Of a DNA stretch of 64,000 bases, positions 45,401 to 54,656 are shown piece after piece; the first letter of the stretch is position 1; each line of letters begins with the position of its first letter. This DNA is from Pirellula sp. SH-Sr6A. GTDB lineage: Bacteria > Planctomycetota > Planctomycetia > Pirellulales > Pirellulaceae. Under the pieces are notes generated by a model, which saw only the letters and a list, made by a program, of their open reading frames with translations, had not been told where the DNA came from and searched no databases. The translations under genes were made by a program, and so were the position numbers. Location of the stretch: NCBI RefSeq assembly GCF_001610875.1, contig NZ_CP011272.1, positions 3,701,988 to 3,765,987 of the forward strand, read 5' to 3'.

Positions 45401-47573
45401 GAGCGTCGAGAGTCCACTGTGTCTGAAGGAATAACCAGTCTTGAAGAATCAGATCCGCTGCATCGCGAATTCGTTCCATTCGAGCGGAGTCCCCTTCGCC
45501 CTCAAGCGAAAGAAGCTGAGTGAAATCCTTGGTAGCATCCAACAATTGGAGAAAGCGATCGATCCCAGCTCGTTTTCGATTCGAGAGACGTGAGGAGGAG
45601 ATCGCTGCGGTTCCCGGCAAGACCAGTTCACCGGAAAGATCCAGCTCGGATCCGGCAGGTGAAGCGAGCGCTTCGTCGCGAAGGGAATGCTCGGCGTCGA
45701 GCCACGCAAGTATATGAGGAGATGTGACTAGAAATAGATCTCGAGTTCGGATCGCTTGATTCGCAAGAGATGCAATGGCTGTCGGATTGGCTTGGAGATC
45801 CGTCAGCGCGCTCTGGAGTGCCTGCGTCTTGGAGTCCAGGAGATCGGTTTGACCCGATAACGCTGTGTCCTCCAAGGAGCGTCGAAGACGGTCCAACGTC
45901 TCTAAATCGGGTCTCTGAATGCGAGTGACCCGCACGTCCCCTGCGCTGACGAATCGCTCCATCTCGTTATGGAGGACCGCGATTTGCTCGATCCGCTCGC
46001 GTGTTGCGGACGGAGCTGCCAGCGCGAATCGTTTGAGCAAATTCACGAAATTGACTTCATTCCAAATGCTCCCGCTCGGAGCGATCTGCGCGGACTTTCC
46101 AAACAGCTCGGTATCGATGAGGTTCCCGTCGGCGATCAGTCCGGGCAGTTCGCTTTGTAGCCGATCTTGGGACGGCCCATCGATTTCACCAAACATCCCT
46201 TTGAGTGCGAGAGAGGGCCAAGGTCCGAAACGAGGTATCGGGGCAGTGGTATTTGCAAGAATCTGCTCTCGTTCGAAGATACTTCGTGCCTTGGGCCCTT
46301 TGGAGCGTTCAACATATCTTTCGAGAGAGCGACTGACCTGCGAGAGCAAGGTCCGCTTCAGCGAATCGCTAAAAGCCATACCAGAGCGATTTGCCTCTTC
46401 TAAGCGAAGCAGCCCTACTTCCATTTCGGTCCAGCGACTCGGGTTATCCAAGTACAGTTGTTGATCGCGAAGCAGGTGATACATCTCCCACAATCGACTT
46501 CGTTCATCGAGTGAGACCGCGGGGCTGGGCAAGTTGGAAGTGATGATCGAGTCCAACAGTTTGGTCTTTTCGTCAGCCAAGCTCGCACGGGCCACAGCGG
46601 TCGATCCCGAGGCTTGGCTCACCAGTAGCGGGGTCTGTTCTTCTCGACGAAATTCCTTGGACCAATCCTGTACACGGGTGGAAACAAACTTTGCCAGTTC
46701 CTGGACCGTAACGACTCCGTCTCCCGGTCGGTTCAAGACATCGGTCCGGTTGATGGCTTCGTAGACATCGGCCCCGCCCGACAAACCCAATCGGAATTCG
46801 CGTCCGAAAAGCGATCCATTCAAATCCGCCGATGCGATGATGTCTTGGCCATCTTTCGCGGCGAGAAGAACGGTTAGATTGGATTCCTTTCGCTCATTCA
46901 TCCACTCCGATACACGGAGAGTGAAGGTTTGAGTGAGCACGCCGGTATGCCAATTCGGTTTCAGATCGATCGGATCGATGACGAGCAAACAGTGCACGCC
47001 CGTGGGCATCGCGGAAACCAGAATGTCCGCGATCTCTTCTACCCCGATCCAGCTGGCCGGATCGAGCGGATCTCCTTCGGTGGGGATCAAGCATGGTTTG
47101 CTCTCATCGTTCACCACACCCTGCATAGCCAGATAGATCACGCAATTCCCAGAACGAGCCGCTTGTTTGGAGAAGCTCGCCACTCGCCGTTCGAGATCTG
47201 CCAACGCCGCGGGTTTGGTCGTCCATTCGCGGCTCGCGTTGATCCAATGGATGGTTTTTCCATTCAACTTTTGGAGCTCGGAGAAATCTTCCGACCGCCA
47301 AGCGGGGAGTTTGATCGGCCACGCGTATTGGCCAGCGCAGACAGCGAGGACGGGTGTTTTGACCGGAGCGTAGGTCAGCAGATAGACCAGCCATCCGGTG
47401 AGAACCACGCCCACCACGACTCCCAGGAGAGGCAAACTGTTTCGTTGACCTTGGACCTTGCCCTTAGAAGTAGGGCTCTCGGTGGACTCCAATTGCCAAC
47501 GATGTTTCTTTTCGTCAATGACAACGGGAGCGTCACCCTTCCAGTTTCGTTCACGGCTACCATTGGTTGTCAT
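42432..47573 (-). CDS. Giant membrane protein: pseudo-caspase domain plus VWA domain
   Basis: About 1713 residues from the ATG at 47573 (TTG at 47588 is also in frame). A single membrane helix sits near residues 46-67 (LLGVVVGVVLTGWLVYLLTY). Residues about 73-335 resemble a caspase-fold (CHAT/C14-like) domain, but the catalytic His region reads YLAMQGVVND and the Cys region LLVIDPIDL, so both catalytic residues are missing. A long helical stretch follows. Residues about 1125-1370 are a VWA domain with an intact metal site: VFVLDCSSSMGG (DxSxS), GQSPVYQS and VLITDGDN. The last 330 residues are beta-rich with no known domain. It is likely an envelope scaffold; function unknown. It is last in the VgrG-associated minus-strand run. 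Confidence 0.82.
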   Translation of the reverse strand: MTTNGSRERNWKGDAPVVIDEKKHRWQLESTESPTSKGKVQGQRNSLPLLGVVVGVVLTGWLVYLLTYAPVKTPVLAVCAGQYAWPIKLPAWRSEDFSELQKLNGKTIHWINASREWTTKPAALADLERRVASFSKQAARSGNCVIYLAMQGVVNDESKPCLIPTEGDPLDPASWIGVEEIADILVSAMPTGVHCLLVIDPIDLKPNWHTGVLTQTFTLRVSEWMNERKESNLTVLLAAKDGQDIIASADLNGSLFGREFRLGLSGGADVYEAINRTDVLNRPGDGVVTVQELAKFVSTRVQDWSKEFRREEQTPLLVSQASGSTAVARASLADEKTKLLDSIITSNLPSPAVSLDERSRLWEMYHLLRDQQLYLDNPSRWTEMEVGLLRLEEANRSGMAFSDSLKRTLLSQVSRSLERYVERSKGPKARSIFEREQILANTTAPIPRFGPWPSLALKGMFGEIDGPSQDRLQSELPGLIADGNLIDTELFGKSAQIAPSGSIWNEVNFVNLLKRFALAAPSATRERIEQIAVLHNEMERFVSAGDVRVTRIQRPDLETLDRLRRSLEDTALSGQTDLLDSKTQALQSALTDLQANPTAIASLANQAIRTRDLFLVTSPHILAWLDAEHSLRDEALASPAGSELDLSGELVLPGTAAISSSRLSNRKRAGIDRFLQLLDATKDFTQLLSLEGEGDSARMERIRDAADLILQDWLFLQTQWTLDAQLALQNRDRGAALLAEVGTELQILISDKEVRDRLRALEAEILESNHESNRNHLVESLKSNWRKNAIPGVNADASMLQTSQNPSGWRPHWEAWGEHPFLTYIQSTYPLLEPDPADATAGAGEPSEMADRIEKGNRQLRNLFNAFPAFTPNRVAAWCRNAGIDLPLQDTNASWATAVYADYVERILAPWSSRRTDAHGFALFRNIAIKDLLSWYAQRSLEDFYATKSVEGDAAPFFKVAVEQLLSNLAKLPANSADLDELSASIQRQLDVRVGSYRQALILDMKTGDEESDPLSISLRTSRIGLPDGGQWNPELPSGSVGLFQRTSAGDLISLERELKLPSGDESISSVLNTPLDSSSGARSEFVAAFRGHEFTKDLSIDRFHVVEDEWVPERRSEIVLFGDKPKQPSIVFVLDCSSSMGGMIPLEAVDARVQSKLDAAKAGILQLLDQLAGFPDARVGVRLFGHRMGWSRPISDSKSGATGSTRLLLQPNYIGAIPDGLTPSRDVENVMPLGRFQPQSISELADLLGSVVPWGQSPVYQSVIEAYSDFDADSNSTAKCVVLITDGDNFQFNALRTPGGDREADTTLEDVLRAWEQRKVPTFVLGVGIDRTQDSQAWQNLNRIADVTGGQYYDVGNRTALLRALMEQLSKGEYRISNSSNSSDIQLDARRNETVSKLNSPVQIELGSRGTERVELSFQTIKKEMVLEGGESIELSLREDGLEIRSEPYSVGSPKLGVLRKANSQERRIARVHRPTVEANSVLFPISIQNPNSHYTRRPRELWIEIQAQTESKQNIGKPYVFFDKHWKSGVPVPLVDCRAGNWPDRATQASIKIWFSDEPATPLLSIPIPELLSNPSKFASGVPVPSIPGYRVQCTLQPTESSRTIDSVTVKESKELEGNDIHQTKVQFVAAPDALPTKVRHKYDDTQKSATHSFHFQGEARLRATQSNANRIEIYNKGSLTSGAWSLENEEPIEIEIREASEYLPLPINLP

Positions 47574-47652
47574 GTTGCGATCACTCAATCAACGCATGGA
47601 TGTGTTGGGCACCAAAGGCTGCTGCAACCTCCGGAATGGATTAGATGGTAGT

Positions 47653-49335
47653 CTAGCGGACTGGTTCGATCGAACGTTTTGAAGCCATTTGAACTGGATT
47701 GCTATCGTGAGCGGTCCCCTCTTCCAAGACGGTCCACACCGAGCTCGCGGCGCGGAGTTGCGCCAACAAGTTCTGCTCAGCTTGGCGTTTGCGCTCCGCG
47801 AGGATTTGCTGCTGAATCTCAGCGGCGCAGTCTGCCAAGGAACGGACTTCTGAGGGAGCGCGTTCCAGCACTCTCAAGACAAACAGTCGTCCATCGTCTT
47901 CGATGATGGGACTGACCTGACCCACCGGCAGTGACTCCAAACACTTGGCCAGTGCCACCGAATCCACGGAGCTCGTGGGCATCCAAGGATAAGAGTTCGT
48001 GTCGAATTGGTGTTTCTGCAGAGTCATGCCGGGATTGGCTTCATAGCCCTCGGCACGTCTTCGAAGTGTTTCCGCGAGACGGATTGCATTTGCCTTCGTT
48101 CCGCACTCGCTCACGTAGACCACCAACTCCTCCCACCTCACTCGGCTCGGTCGGGAGAATCTAGGGCGATGCACCTCGTAGTATGCGGCAATCTCGGAGG
48201 CGGAAATGTAGCTTTCCGTCGGCGATCTTTTTTCAAACCAAGCTCGCATTTCATCCGGTGAAACCGCGTTTGCTGAACTACCTCCGGCCAAGCGCACCTC
48301 GCTTCGAACTTGTTGCTCGATCATTTTCCAGTTCACGGCCTTCTCCACCGCGCGTCGCAACCGGGATTCTTCATCGCGGGGCGAGTCGGTGAGAAGAGAG
48401 CGATCCCCATCGCTTTCGAGCAAGCTGGCGATTTGGCTCCTCGTAATGGATTCGCCATTGACCACTGCGAGGACGCCCTTGTCGGGGCTTCCGTTATTGC
48501 CGTGATCCGTCGTGGTCTGGAACGACACCTTTTGAATTCCGTCGAAAAGATCCGATTCCTTCCTCGCTGCAATCGCTTCTCCGTCCAAAGGGGCTACGGC
48601 AGGGGTCGGGCCTTCTTTCGGTGCATCTTCTTGTTCTAAAGGTTTTGTCGAGCAGCAAGCGAGGGCCAATCGCGCGTGGCGTCGGATTCGGGCGGAGGGT
48701 TCTTTCTCGCAGCGAGTGAGTTCCTCGAGCTTCTTGCGGACGCTGGCACTGCAGCAGGAGGGAGAGCTGCAATATCGGCAACCGCATTCCGGTTTGCATT
48801 GGAGTGCTCGAACTGCTTCGTAGCGAACCGATTCGGTGCAATCTCCCAATCCTTCCAGAAGAGCCTCTTCCACTTTCTCGTAGCATCCCCCACATCCGAG
48901 AGTGGCCAAATATCGAATGGCCATGATCTTTTGTTGGGCGCTGTCCTCTTCCTTCTTAATCTCTGCCGCTGCTTGCACCGCAGGTGGGGCTTCAGGGCCC
49001 ATATTTTCAGGGGCTGTCAGAGGTAGGACAGGGGGTTGCGGTTGGAGCCCCGGAAAACGCCCGGTCAGGTCGAGCGAAGATAACAATCGGCTCCCCAACC
49101 TCTGGAGGCCACCCCCGATGCCTTGTGCGGCGGCGTCTAATCCCAAGAACTTCGGAAGGGTCGTATCGCAAGCTGGGCTGGAGGGTTGGATCGCGACAAT
49201 CGTCGTGCTTCCAGCGTTCGCGCTGGTGGGAGGCGGGGCGGTAGGAGCGGGTTTAGGAACCGAGGCGCAGCCTACCAGGGGGGCAAAGAGGAGCCATCCG
49301 AACCAATACCACCCTCTGGGAAGGCTCAAAGCCAT
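47653..49335 (-). CDS. Cys-rich HEAT-repeat lipoprotein with SurA/PpiC-type foldase domain
   Basis: About 560 residues. The ATG at 49335 opens a lipoprotein signal, GWYWFGWLLFAPLVGCAS, with lipobox LVGC; a GTG 30 bases upstream is an alternative start. After a Pro-rich linker come HEAT-like helices (residues about 135-255) bearing an unusual Cys cluster (LGCGGCYEKV, LQCKPECGCRYCSSPSCC, LACC). The C-terminal half resembles a SurA N-domain and parvulin module: VVNGESITRSQIASLLES, then WEELVVYVSECGTKA and VGQVSPIIEDDGRLFVLRVL, with no second parvulin copy. Parvulins are peptidyl-prolyl isomerases that chaperone outer-membrane proteins. It lies between the two giant genes, 79 and 147 bases away, so it may assist their assembly. 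Confidence 0.75.
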   Translation of the reverse strand: MALSLPRGWYWFGWLLFAPLVGCASVPKPAPTAPPPTSANAGSTTIVAIQPSSPACDTTLPKFLGLDAAAQGIGGGLQRLGSRLLSSLDLTGRFPGLQPQPPVLPLTAPENMGPEAPPAVQAAAEIKKEEDSAQQKIMAIRYLATLGCGGCYEKVEEALLEGLGDCTESVRYEAVRALQCKPECGCRYCSSPSCCSASVRKKLEELTRCEKEPSARIRRHARLALACCSTKPLEQEDAPKEGPTPAVAPLDGEAIAARKESDLFDGIQKVSFQTTTDHGNNGSPDKGVLAVVNGESITRSQIASLLESDGDRSLLTDSPRDEESRLRRAVEKAVNWKMIEQQVRSEVRLAGGSSANAVSPDEMRAWFEKRSPTESYISASEIAAYYEVHRPRFSRPSRVRWEELVVYVSECGTKANAIRLAETLRRRAEGYEANPGMTLQKHQFDTNSYPWMPTSSVDSVALAKCLESLPVGQVSPIIEDDGRLFVLRVLERAPSEVRSLADCAAEIQQQILAERKRQAEQNLLAQLRAASSVWTVLEEGTAHDSNPVQMASKRSIEPVR

Positions 49336-49482
49336 TCGACCATGGAGAAAATCGGGTGCGATCACGTTGGGAGCCCGTCTTGCAATCAGACAAATTGGAA
49401 AAAGCGATCCATACGTAATGCTTCTTCGACTTTCTCGGTGGAATAACTTGAAACTTCTAAATTGCAGGAGGGCACGAACAAG

Positions 49483-52400
49483 TTATTTTAGCTGGATCTC
49501 CTTCCGCAGCGGTGTGGCGGGTTCCCCTTTGACCGTCAGGCTCTCTTCGAATCGCCTTGGACGATTCTTAATGACCGCTGTTGCTGAAAGTTTGTACTTC
49601 CCTGGCAAAACACCTTGAAGGCGAAACAGCCCGAGCGCATCGACGGAAGTGCTAGCGATCACCTCACCGCTTTCTTTGGATAAGGTCACCACGGCATTGG
49701 AAACAGATCGCTCCGCGTAGGTCACCAGTCCGACGATTTCGCGAGGGCGCGTAGCAATCATCTTTTGCCATTCGTCCTCTCCGACCAGCTCAATGGTTCG
49801 CCTCTCGATCTCGCTCACATTTCCTGCGCGATCTGTTGCGGCAACTATGAGCGTAGACATGCCGGTGGGGGCTTCGGAGGTGGGCACCGTGATTCGCCAT
49901 GTTTGGTCTTCTTGACGCACTCCCAGTACCGGTGCTTGGATTTCAGACCACTTCAAAACACCTCGCGTGTCGATCGCGGCTTGCACTCCTGCTACTCCAC
50001 TCAACGAGGCATCGTCGGCGGAAACGCGAAGGTCGAGGTCCGTGCCCTTGGGGAGACGCATGCTGGGTTTTATTTCGATACCTTGGATCGATGGCTTATC
50101 CCCGTCGATCACAACAGGAATCGGTGTACTCCACACGGATTGACCGCCGCTTTGGAGTCTTGCCAGCAAATTGATCTTCCGGTTCACGGGGGTGGGAGGG
50201 GGGAGATTTAACCGGAAGTCGGTTACCTTGGGTTGAATCTTGGTTCCTTGAATGCCGTAACGGGAGGCTTGGATCGTCAGGTCGCGATCGGAACGAATCA
50301 CGAGTGGTGTCTCATCTTCAAATTCGCGATCTTGGTCTTCATCCCATCCGATTTCGAGACGGTCGCCATCATTGAGAAAAGAGTCCGCCCATGCGTCGAC
50401 GAGGACTTGGACATCCGGCAGCGTTTGTCCAGGCAAGAGCGCCGAGTTGGGAAGTACGTTTTCGATTTGAATGCGAGGTCGATCGTTGCGTACCGGGGCG
50501 CTGGAGAAGGTTCTCCAACAGGGAATGCTAGCTACGAAGGCTCTTGGGTACTCTTCGACATCGAGTTCGACGTTCAGCATTCGCAGAGTTGTAATGGGTA
50601 CTTTGCAGTACAAACGAAGGGGCGTGTCGGGCAGTAGGGTTCCCGAAAGCTTCATTTCGGTACCCTTAGGAAGGTTCTCGCGAACGCGACCGGCCACGGG
50701 AACTCCGGCGGCTGGGAGGAGAGATGGATCTCGGCAAGTGAGCACCAATTCGGCTGTTTCCGAGATACTGTCATAGCTGCAACGCGCATCGATATAGCTT
50801 CTCGGGTGTCGAGTTCGCATCGTGATCCATCGCCAACCGGTTCGTCCGGTTTCTTGGTTCTGGAATTCGGCAATCACTCCATACGAGACGGTGTCCATCG
50901 GTTCGGGAGCTGCTCCGTCGCCCGCTGCGGTTTTGCTAGTCAATTCCGTCGAGGTAGCGCCCGGAGCGTTCGGGGCGGAAGGTGGCGCAGATTTGGGAGA
51001 AAACCAAGCGGTGGATTCAGCGCTGGTGAGTTCGACTGCGTTGCATTCCTGCCAGAGTTTCAACTCAGGGAGCTTGGTCTTGAGTGTCGCGCTCGCTTCA
51101 TTGGAGAGCTCTCCGGTTGGCAACAATACCGAGATGGGACTTTGAGGAATCCAAAGCCGAACGTCGTATTTACCAGCTCCCACTTCCGAGGCTCGCAGGC
51201 CGAATCTCGCCGATGCGGTGCGATTGGGGAATAGATCGATATCGATGCCTGAGGAGGACGGACGCCATGCCCCTCCCTGGATTTCCGCCATCAATCGAAC
51301 ATCGCTCGACGAGGGTAAGCGAACGCGGGTTTCCAAACGGGTGTACTGCGAGCGAGTGACCACTTTCCAAAGGACTTTCTGGCTCCCATCCGGTCTTTCG
51401 CTTCGCGAGATTCGGAATGAAATGTCTTTGGTGCTGTTGGGTGGAATAGCGATCGTGGGTTCCACGGTGGCTGCGACGGGATCGATGGGATAGAGGAGTC
51501 CATTCGTCAACTGTTGCATGCTGTTTCGGACAGCTTGCGCATCGCGACGATCGCTGGTGGGAGGTGAGGTCGCGAGAAGCGCGGCGAGGCGTTCCTCCAA
51601 GCTCTTCTTCTCCTTTTGCAATCGATCTTGGAGATCGGGGAGAAAGTAAAGTGGTTCACCCTGAAGCGGTTCGATGGCGATGGACTGAGCATCCAGATCA
51701 GCTAGAAGCCAGACTTCCTGCACCGAAGGACTTCGATTTCTCAATCGCAGGGAGACGATCTGTTCGCGACTCGATTCCAATGAGATTTGAGGTGGGGCTT
51801 GTGCGACCACGTCATTGGGTGCGAAGGGGGAGTCCTGCGAGGTCGGCAGGATGGTCGCCAACCTTTCTCGCAGTTGAGTATCGGCCGTCCAATAGAAGTT
51901 ATATTCCTCTTCCGTCGCATCTTTCAAAGCCTGGCGAAAGCATGCGCGGCGAACACGCATCAACTGGGCAGCTTCCTGCCTCGCGATCGATTCGAACAGC
52001 AAGCGAGGGTTTAATGCATCGGGCGAATCCACTCGCACTTGCCGAACTGCGTTTTCCTGCCGGCGCAATGTCTCAAGAGTCGATTCTTGATCCCACTGAG
52101 TAGGGTCAACACGAAATGTCGCTCGCCAGTTCTGCAACTCATTCCAAAAAGGGGCCCGCTCGGAACCTCGCCCGTCGGTATTGAAAAAGGGAATCGCTTC
52201 CAACACCGATTTGACGGGGGCAGGTGATTGGATCCATTGTAGCCATCGTTGAAAGAGGCGATCGCGTTCTGGGCCGCTGTAGTAGGACCACTCTAGCAGC
52301 TCATGGATCAGCCAGTAATCCGAGACTTTGGGTTCGGAGTCCACGCCGTCGAGTCGACTGGCTTCTTGAACCCAGATGTCTTGCAAGACTCCCAGCTGTT

Positions 52401-54654
52401 CTTCGAGAGCGACCGTCGTTCGTTGAATGCTTTCGAGCGAGCTGGACTCAAGGCTTATCAATTGTTCCGTGAGTTCGCGATGCAAAGGAAGGGTTCGGGC
52501 GAGTGTGGACTCGATCGCAACATCGAAATCCGTGCGTTGAACGGGCGAAGCAAGTCGTTCATTCCAACCGTTCCATTCGTAATGGACGCGATACCAAAGT
52601 CTTTTTGCCAATTGGACTTGTTGGACCTGCTGCTCGGCGTTGACCAAATCCCTTTCCACATTGTCAAAGCTTTCCCTCGCACGGGTTTCCCAGTCATTCG
52701 GAACCAGGTCCGTGCATAACCTCGTCGCCCGCAACCACTCTTGGAACGCGGACTGCAGTTTTGCACTCAACTCGCGATTGCTGCTCGCCGGTTCGGAAAG
52801 CAAGTGATCGAGCTTGCGAAAGAGTCTCAACGCTCGTCGGGTGAGTTCCCAAGGAGCTTGCTGGTCGACCGTCAATCTCCTCGCATAGAAGCAATCGGCG
52901 AGCAAACTTTGTTCGAACGGAGCTGGAGTTTCTAATAGCTTGGTCAGCGCCTCCGCGTTGGGGGCGATCAACGCATCATCAAAGGACCGAGTCCATTCGG
53001 TGACTGCGGGCGCCATCTCCGTGCCTCGCGAGGCGATGGCGAGCCACGTCAAAGAGACGGGGGGGATCTCGTCGGACATCGGTGCAGGGAGTTGTTTTTG
53101 CCAAGCCTCTAAAGGGCCTTCGAGCTTGACGGACTTGTCGGTGGCCAACTGGTGGATGGCGACGATGAGAGCGACCAGTTCTGCACGGGATATCGAGGTA
53201 TCGGGGGAGCCCCCCAGTCGCAGTTTGCTCTCCATGTTGCGAAGTTTGCTAATCGTGTAGGCCCATGCGACGGGGATCGATTCCCATGGCCGAAAGGGAC
53301 TTGCATGATTCTGTTCGACGTAGGAGCAATACTGTCGCGCCAGTTGGAGCAATTGCACGGAGTCGTTGATCGCAGCGGCGAGGGATCGGAGATCGGGACC
53401 ATTTGGGAGTTGGAGATCGGCGGGAGGCGTCGAGCTGTCGGTTTTGTCGGTAGCGGCGGGATCTTCGGCGAGATCGGGGCGGAGACCGATCGAGACTTTG
53501 ATGGGGTCGGCGACAAAAGAGGGGAGTAGATCGATGTTATCGGAAATTTCGTCGGCGATGCGTCCTGAGACCCGTTCCGACTTCTCTGCTGCAAGTTTGG
53601 AAAGCCATCCTTGCGCTTTTTTATTTTCTTCCTTGAGCACCTCCGCTTCAGGGGGAGGTTCGGTTGGGGAAGCCGACTGCTCTACCGTTTGTTGCATCTC
53701 GAGCAATCGTTGCTTCCAAGTTGATTCAGGGACGCTGGCCACGGTCCAATCGTTGAAGGCCTCCAGTCTCCGACGATCTCCTAAAAAGAGTGGAGTTTGG
53801 GCGACTTCACCTTGCGATTCGGATTGGACGATCTCAGCGGTCGTGCGTTCGACGAAGCGAAAGAATTCTTGGAAGGATACTTTCTTGTCCTCGCCGATCG
53901 AGCCGTCGCCTGCGAGTGCGCGGGAGCACGCGACGAGGAATGCGGGAACGCGATGGGTTACCGACAGATGGCTGCGCTCGGTAGCTGAATGGGATGCGAT
54001 CACCCAGAGTTTTGCATAATTGGGTTGTTTCAGCAGCTCATGCAGATTGTCGAGAATCGAGGGTGGTCCCGACGTTGGAGGAGCTTGGAGAGATTCGAAA
54101 TCGACGAGGACCAGAACGCGCTGGACGGGTAGCTGAGCGAGCTTGCTAAAGATGTCTTCAAACAGCACGGCGCTGGCATCGGCGTTTCCGGGTATCAGGT
54201 CGGAGGAGTGGAGTGACGCGCGTCCGTTGACGATCGATGCTTTGCCGCTGAGGTAGATGATCGGTAAATCGGAGGTTCGCCAGTTTTCCTGGAGAAGGTT
54301 GTCGATGGAAGCCAGAGCCTCGGGGGGGGAGGACCATTCTCGAAATTGCGAGGACGCCTCTGCTTCGTCGAAGTACCCGTCGCTGGAGAGAAAGCGAATG
54401 GCAGCATCTCGAAAAAAGGGAACAGGCTCAACCCATGGAGACCGATAGTCCCCGGCAGAAAAGAAATAGAGTCGAACGTTTGGGTGATAGAACGGCGCGA
54501 AAAGGAGGTAGGCAAAGAAGCAGAGTACCGCTGTCAGCACGAACGAGAACAGGGCTCGTCGCAAGACGATCGACTGGAGTTCGCGAAACGAACCCTCGTT
54601 CTGAGGTCGCCAGGATTCGCGAAGCGTCGCAGGTCGGATAGTTCGATTTGGCAT
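49483..54654 (-). CDS. Giant membrane protein: pseudo-caspase domain plus C-terminal Ig-like/regulatory domain
   Basis: A 1723-residue protein. One membrane helix lies at residues about 34-54 (ALFSFVLTAVLCFFAYLLF). Residues about 60-310 look like a caspase-fold domain with lost catalytic residues: IIYLSGKASIVNGRASLH replaces the His motif SGHG, and VLVLVDFESLQ replaces the Cys motif; LWVIASHSATERSHL and VPAFLVACSRALAGDG follow as in CHAT/C14 proteins. A helix-rich middle of about 650 residues lies between. The C-terminal third is beta-rich and ends in a carboxypeptidase-regulatory-like domain (VVTLSKESGEVIASTSVDA, FRLQGVLPGKYKLSA). Its start lies two bases after the FHA gene stop, so the two are coupled. 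The function is unknown. Confidence 0.82.
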   Translation of the reverse strand: MPNRTIRPATLRESWRPQNEGSFRELQSIVLRRALFSFVLTAVLCFFAYLLFAPFYHPNVRLYFFSAGDYRSPWVEPVPFFRDAAIRFLSSDGYFDEAEASSQFREWSSPPEALASIDNLLQENWRTSDLPIIYLSGKASIVNGRASLHSSDLIPGNADASAVLFEDIFSKLAQLPVQRVLVLVDFESLQAPPTSGPPSILDNLHELLKQPNYAKLWVIASHSATERSHLSVTHRVPAFLVACSRALAGDGSIGEDKKVSFQEFFRFVERTTAEIVQSESQGEVAQTPLFLGDRRRLEAFNDWTVASVPESTWKQRLLEMQQTVEQSASPTEPPPEAEVLKEENKKAQGWLSKLAAEKSERVSGRIADEISDNIDLLPSFVADPIKVSIGLRPDLAEDPAATDKTDSSTPPADLQLPNGPDLRSLAAAINDSVQLLQLARQYCSYVEQNHASPFRPWESIPVAWAYTISKLRNMESKLRLGGSPDTSISRAELVALIVAIHQLATDKSVKLEGPLEAWQKQLPAPMSDEIPPVSLTWLAIASRGTEMAPAVTEWTRSFDDALIAPNAEALTKLLETPAPFEQSLLADCFYARRLTVDQQAPWELTRRALRLFRKLDHLLSEPASSNRELSAKLQSAFQEWLRATRLCTDLVPNDWETRARESFDNVERDLVNAEQQVQQVQLAKRLWYRVHYEWNGWNERLASPVQRTDFDVAIESTLARTLPLHRELTEQLISLESSSLESIQRTTVALEEQLGVLQDIWVQEASRLDGVDSEPKVSDYWLIHELLEWSYYSGPERDRLFQRWLQWIQSPAPVKSVLEAIPFFNTDGRGSERAPFWNELQNWRATFRVDPTQWDQESTLETLRRQENAVRQVRVDSPDALNPRLLFESIARQEAAQLMRVRRACFRQALKDATEEEYNFYWTADTQLRERLATILPTSQDSPFAPNDVVAQAPPQISLESSREQIVSLRLRNRSPSVQEVWLLADLDAQSIAIEPLQGEPLYFLPDLQDRLQKEKKSLEERLAALLATSPPTSDRRDAQAVRNSMQQLTNGLLYPIDPVAATVEPTIAIPPNSTKDISFRISRSERPDGSQKVLWKVVTRSQYTRLETRVRLPSSSDVRLMAEIQGGAWRPSSSGIDIDLFPNRTASARFGLRASEVGAGKYDVRLWIPQSPISVLLPTGELSNEASATLKTKLPELKLWQECNAVELTSAESTAWFSPKSAPPSAPNAPGATSTELTSKTAAGDGAAPEPMDTVSYGVIAEFQNQETGRTGWRWITMRTRHPRSYIDARCSYDSISETAELVLTCRDPSLLPAAGVPVAGRVRENLPKGTEMKLSGTLLPDTPLRLYCKVPITTLRMLNVELDVEEYPRAFVASIPCWRTFSSAPVRNDRPRIQIENVLPNSALLPGQTLPDVQVLVDAWADSFLNDGDRLEIGWDEDQDREFEDETPLVIRSDRDLTIQASRYGIQGTKIQPKVTDFRLNLPPPTPVNRKINLLARLQSGGQSVWSTPIPVVIDGDKPSIQGIEIKPSMRLPKGTDLDLRVSADDASLSGVAGVQAAIDTRGVLKWSEIQAPVLGVRQEDQTWRITVPTSEAPTGMSTLIVAATDRAGNVSEIERRTIELVGEDEWQKMIATRPREIVGLVTYAERSVSNAVVTLSKESGEVIASTSVDALGLFRLQGVLPGKYKLSATAVIKNRPRRFEESLTVKGEPATPLRKEIQLK

Positions 54655-54656
54655 CT

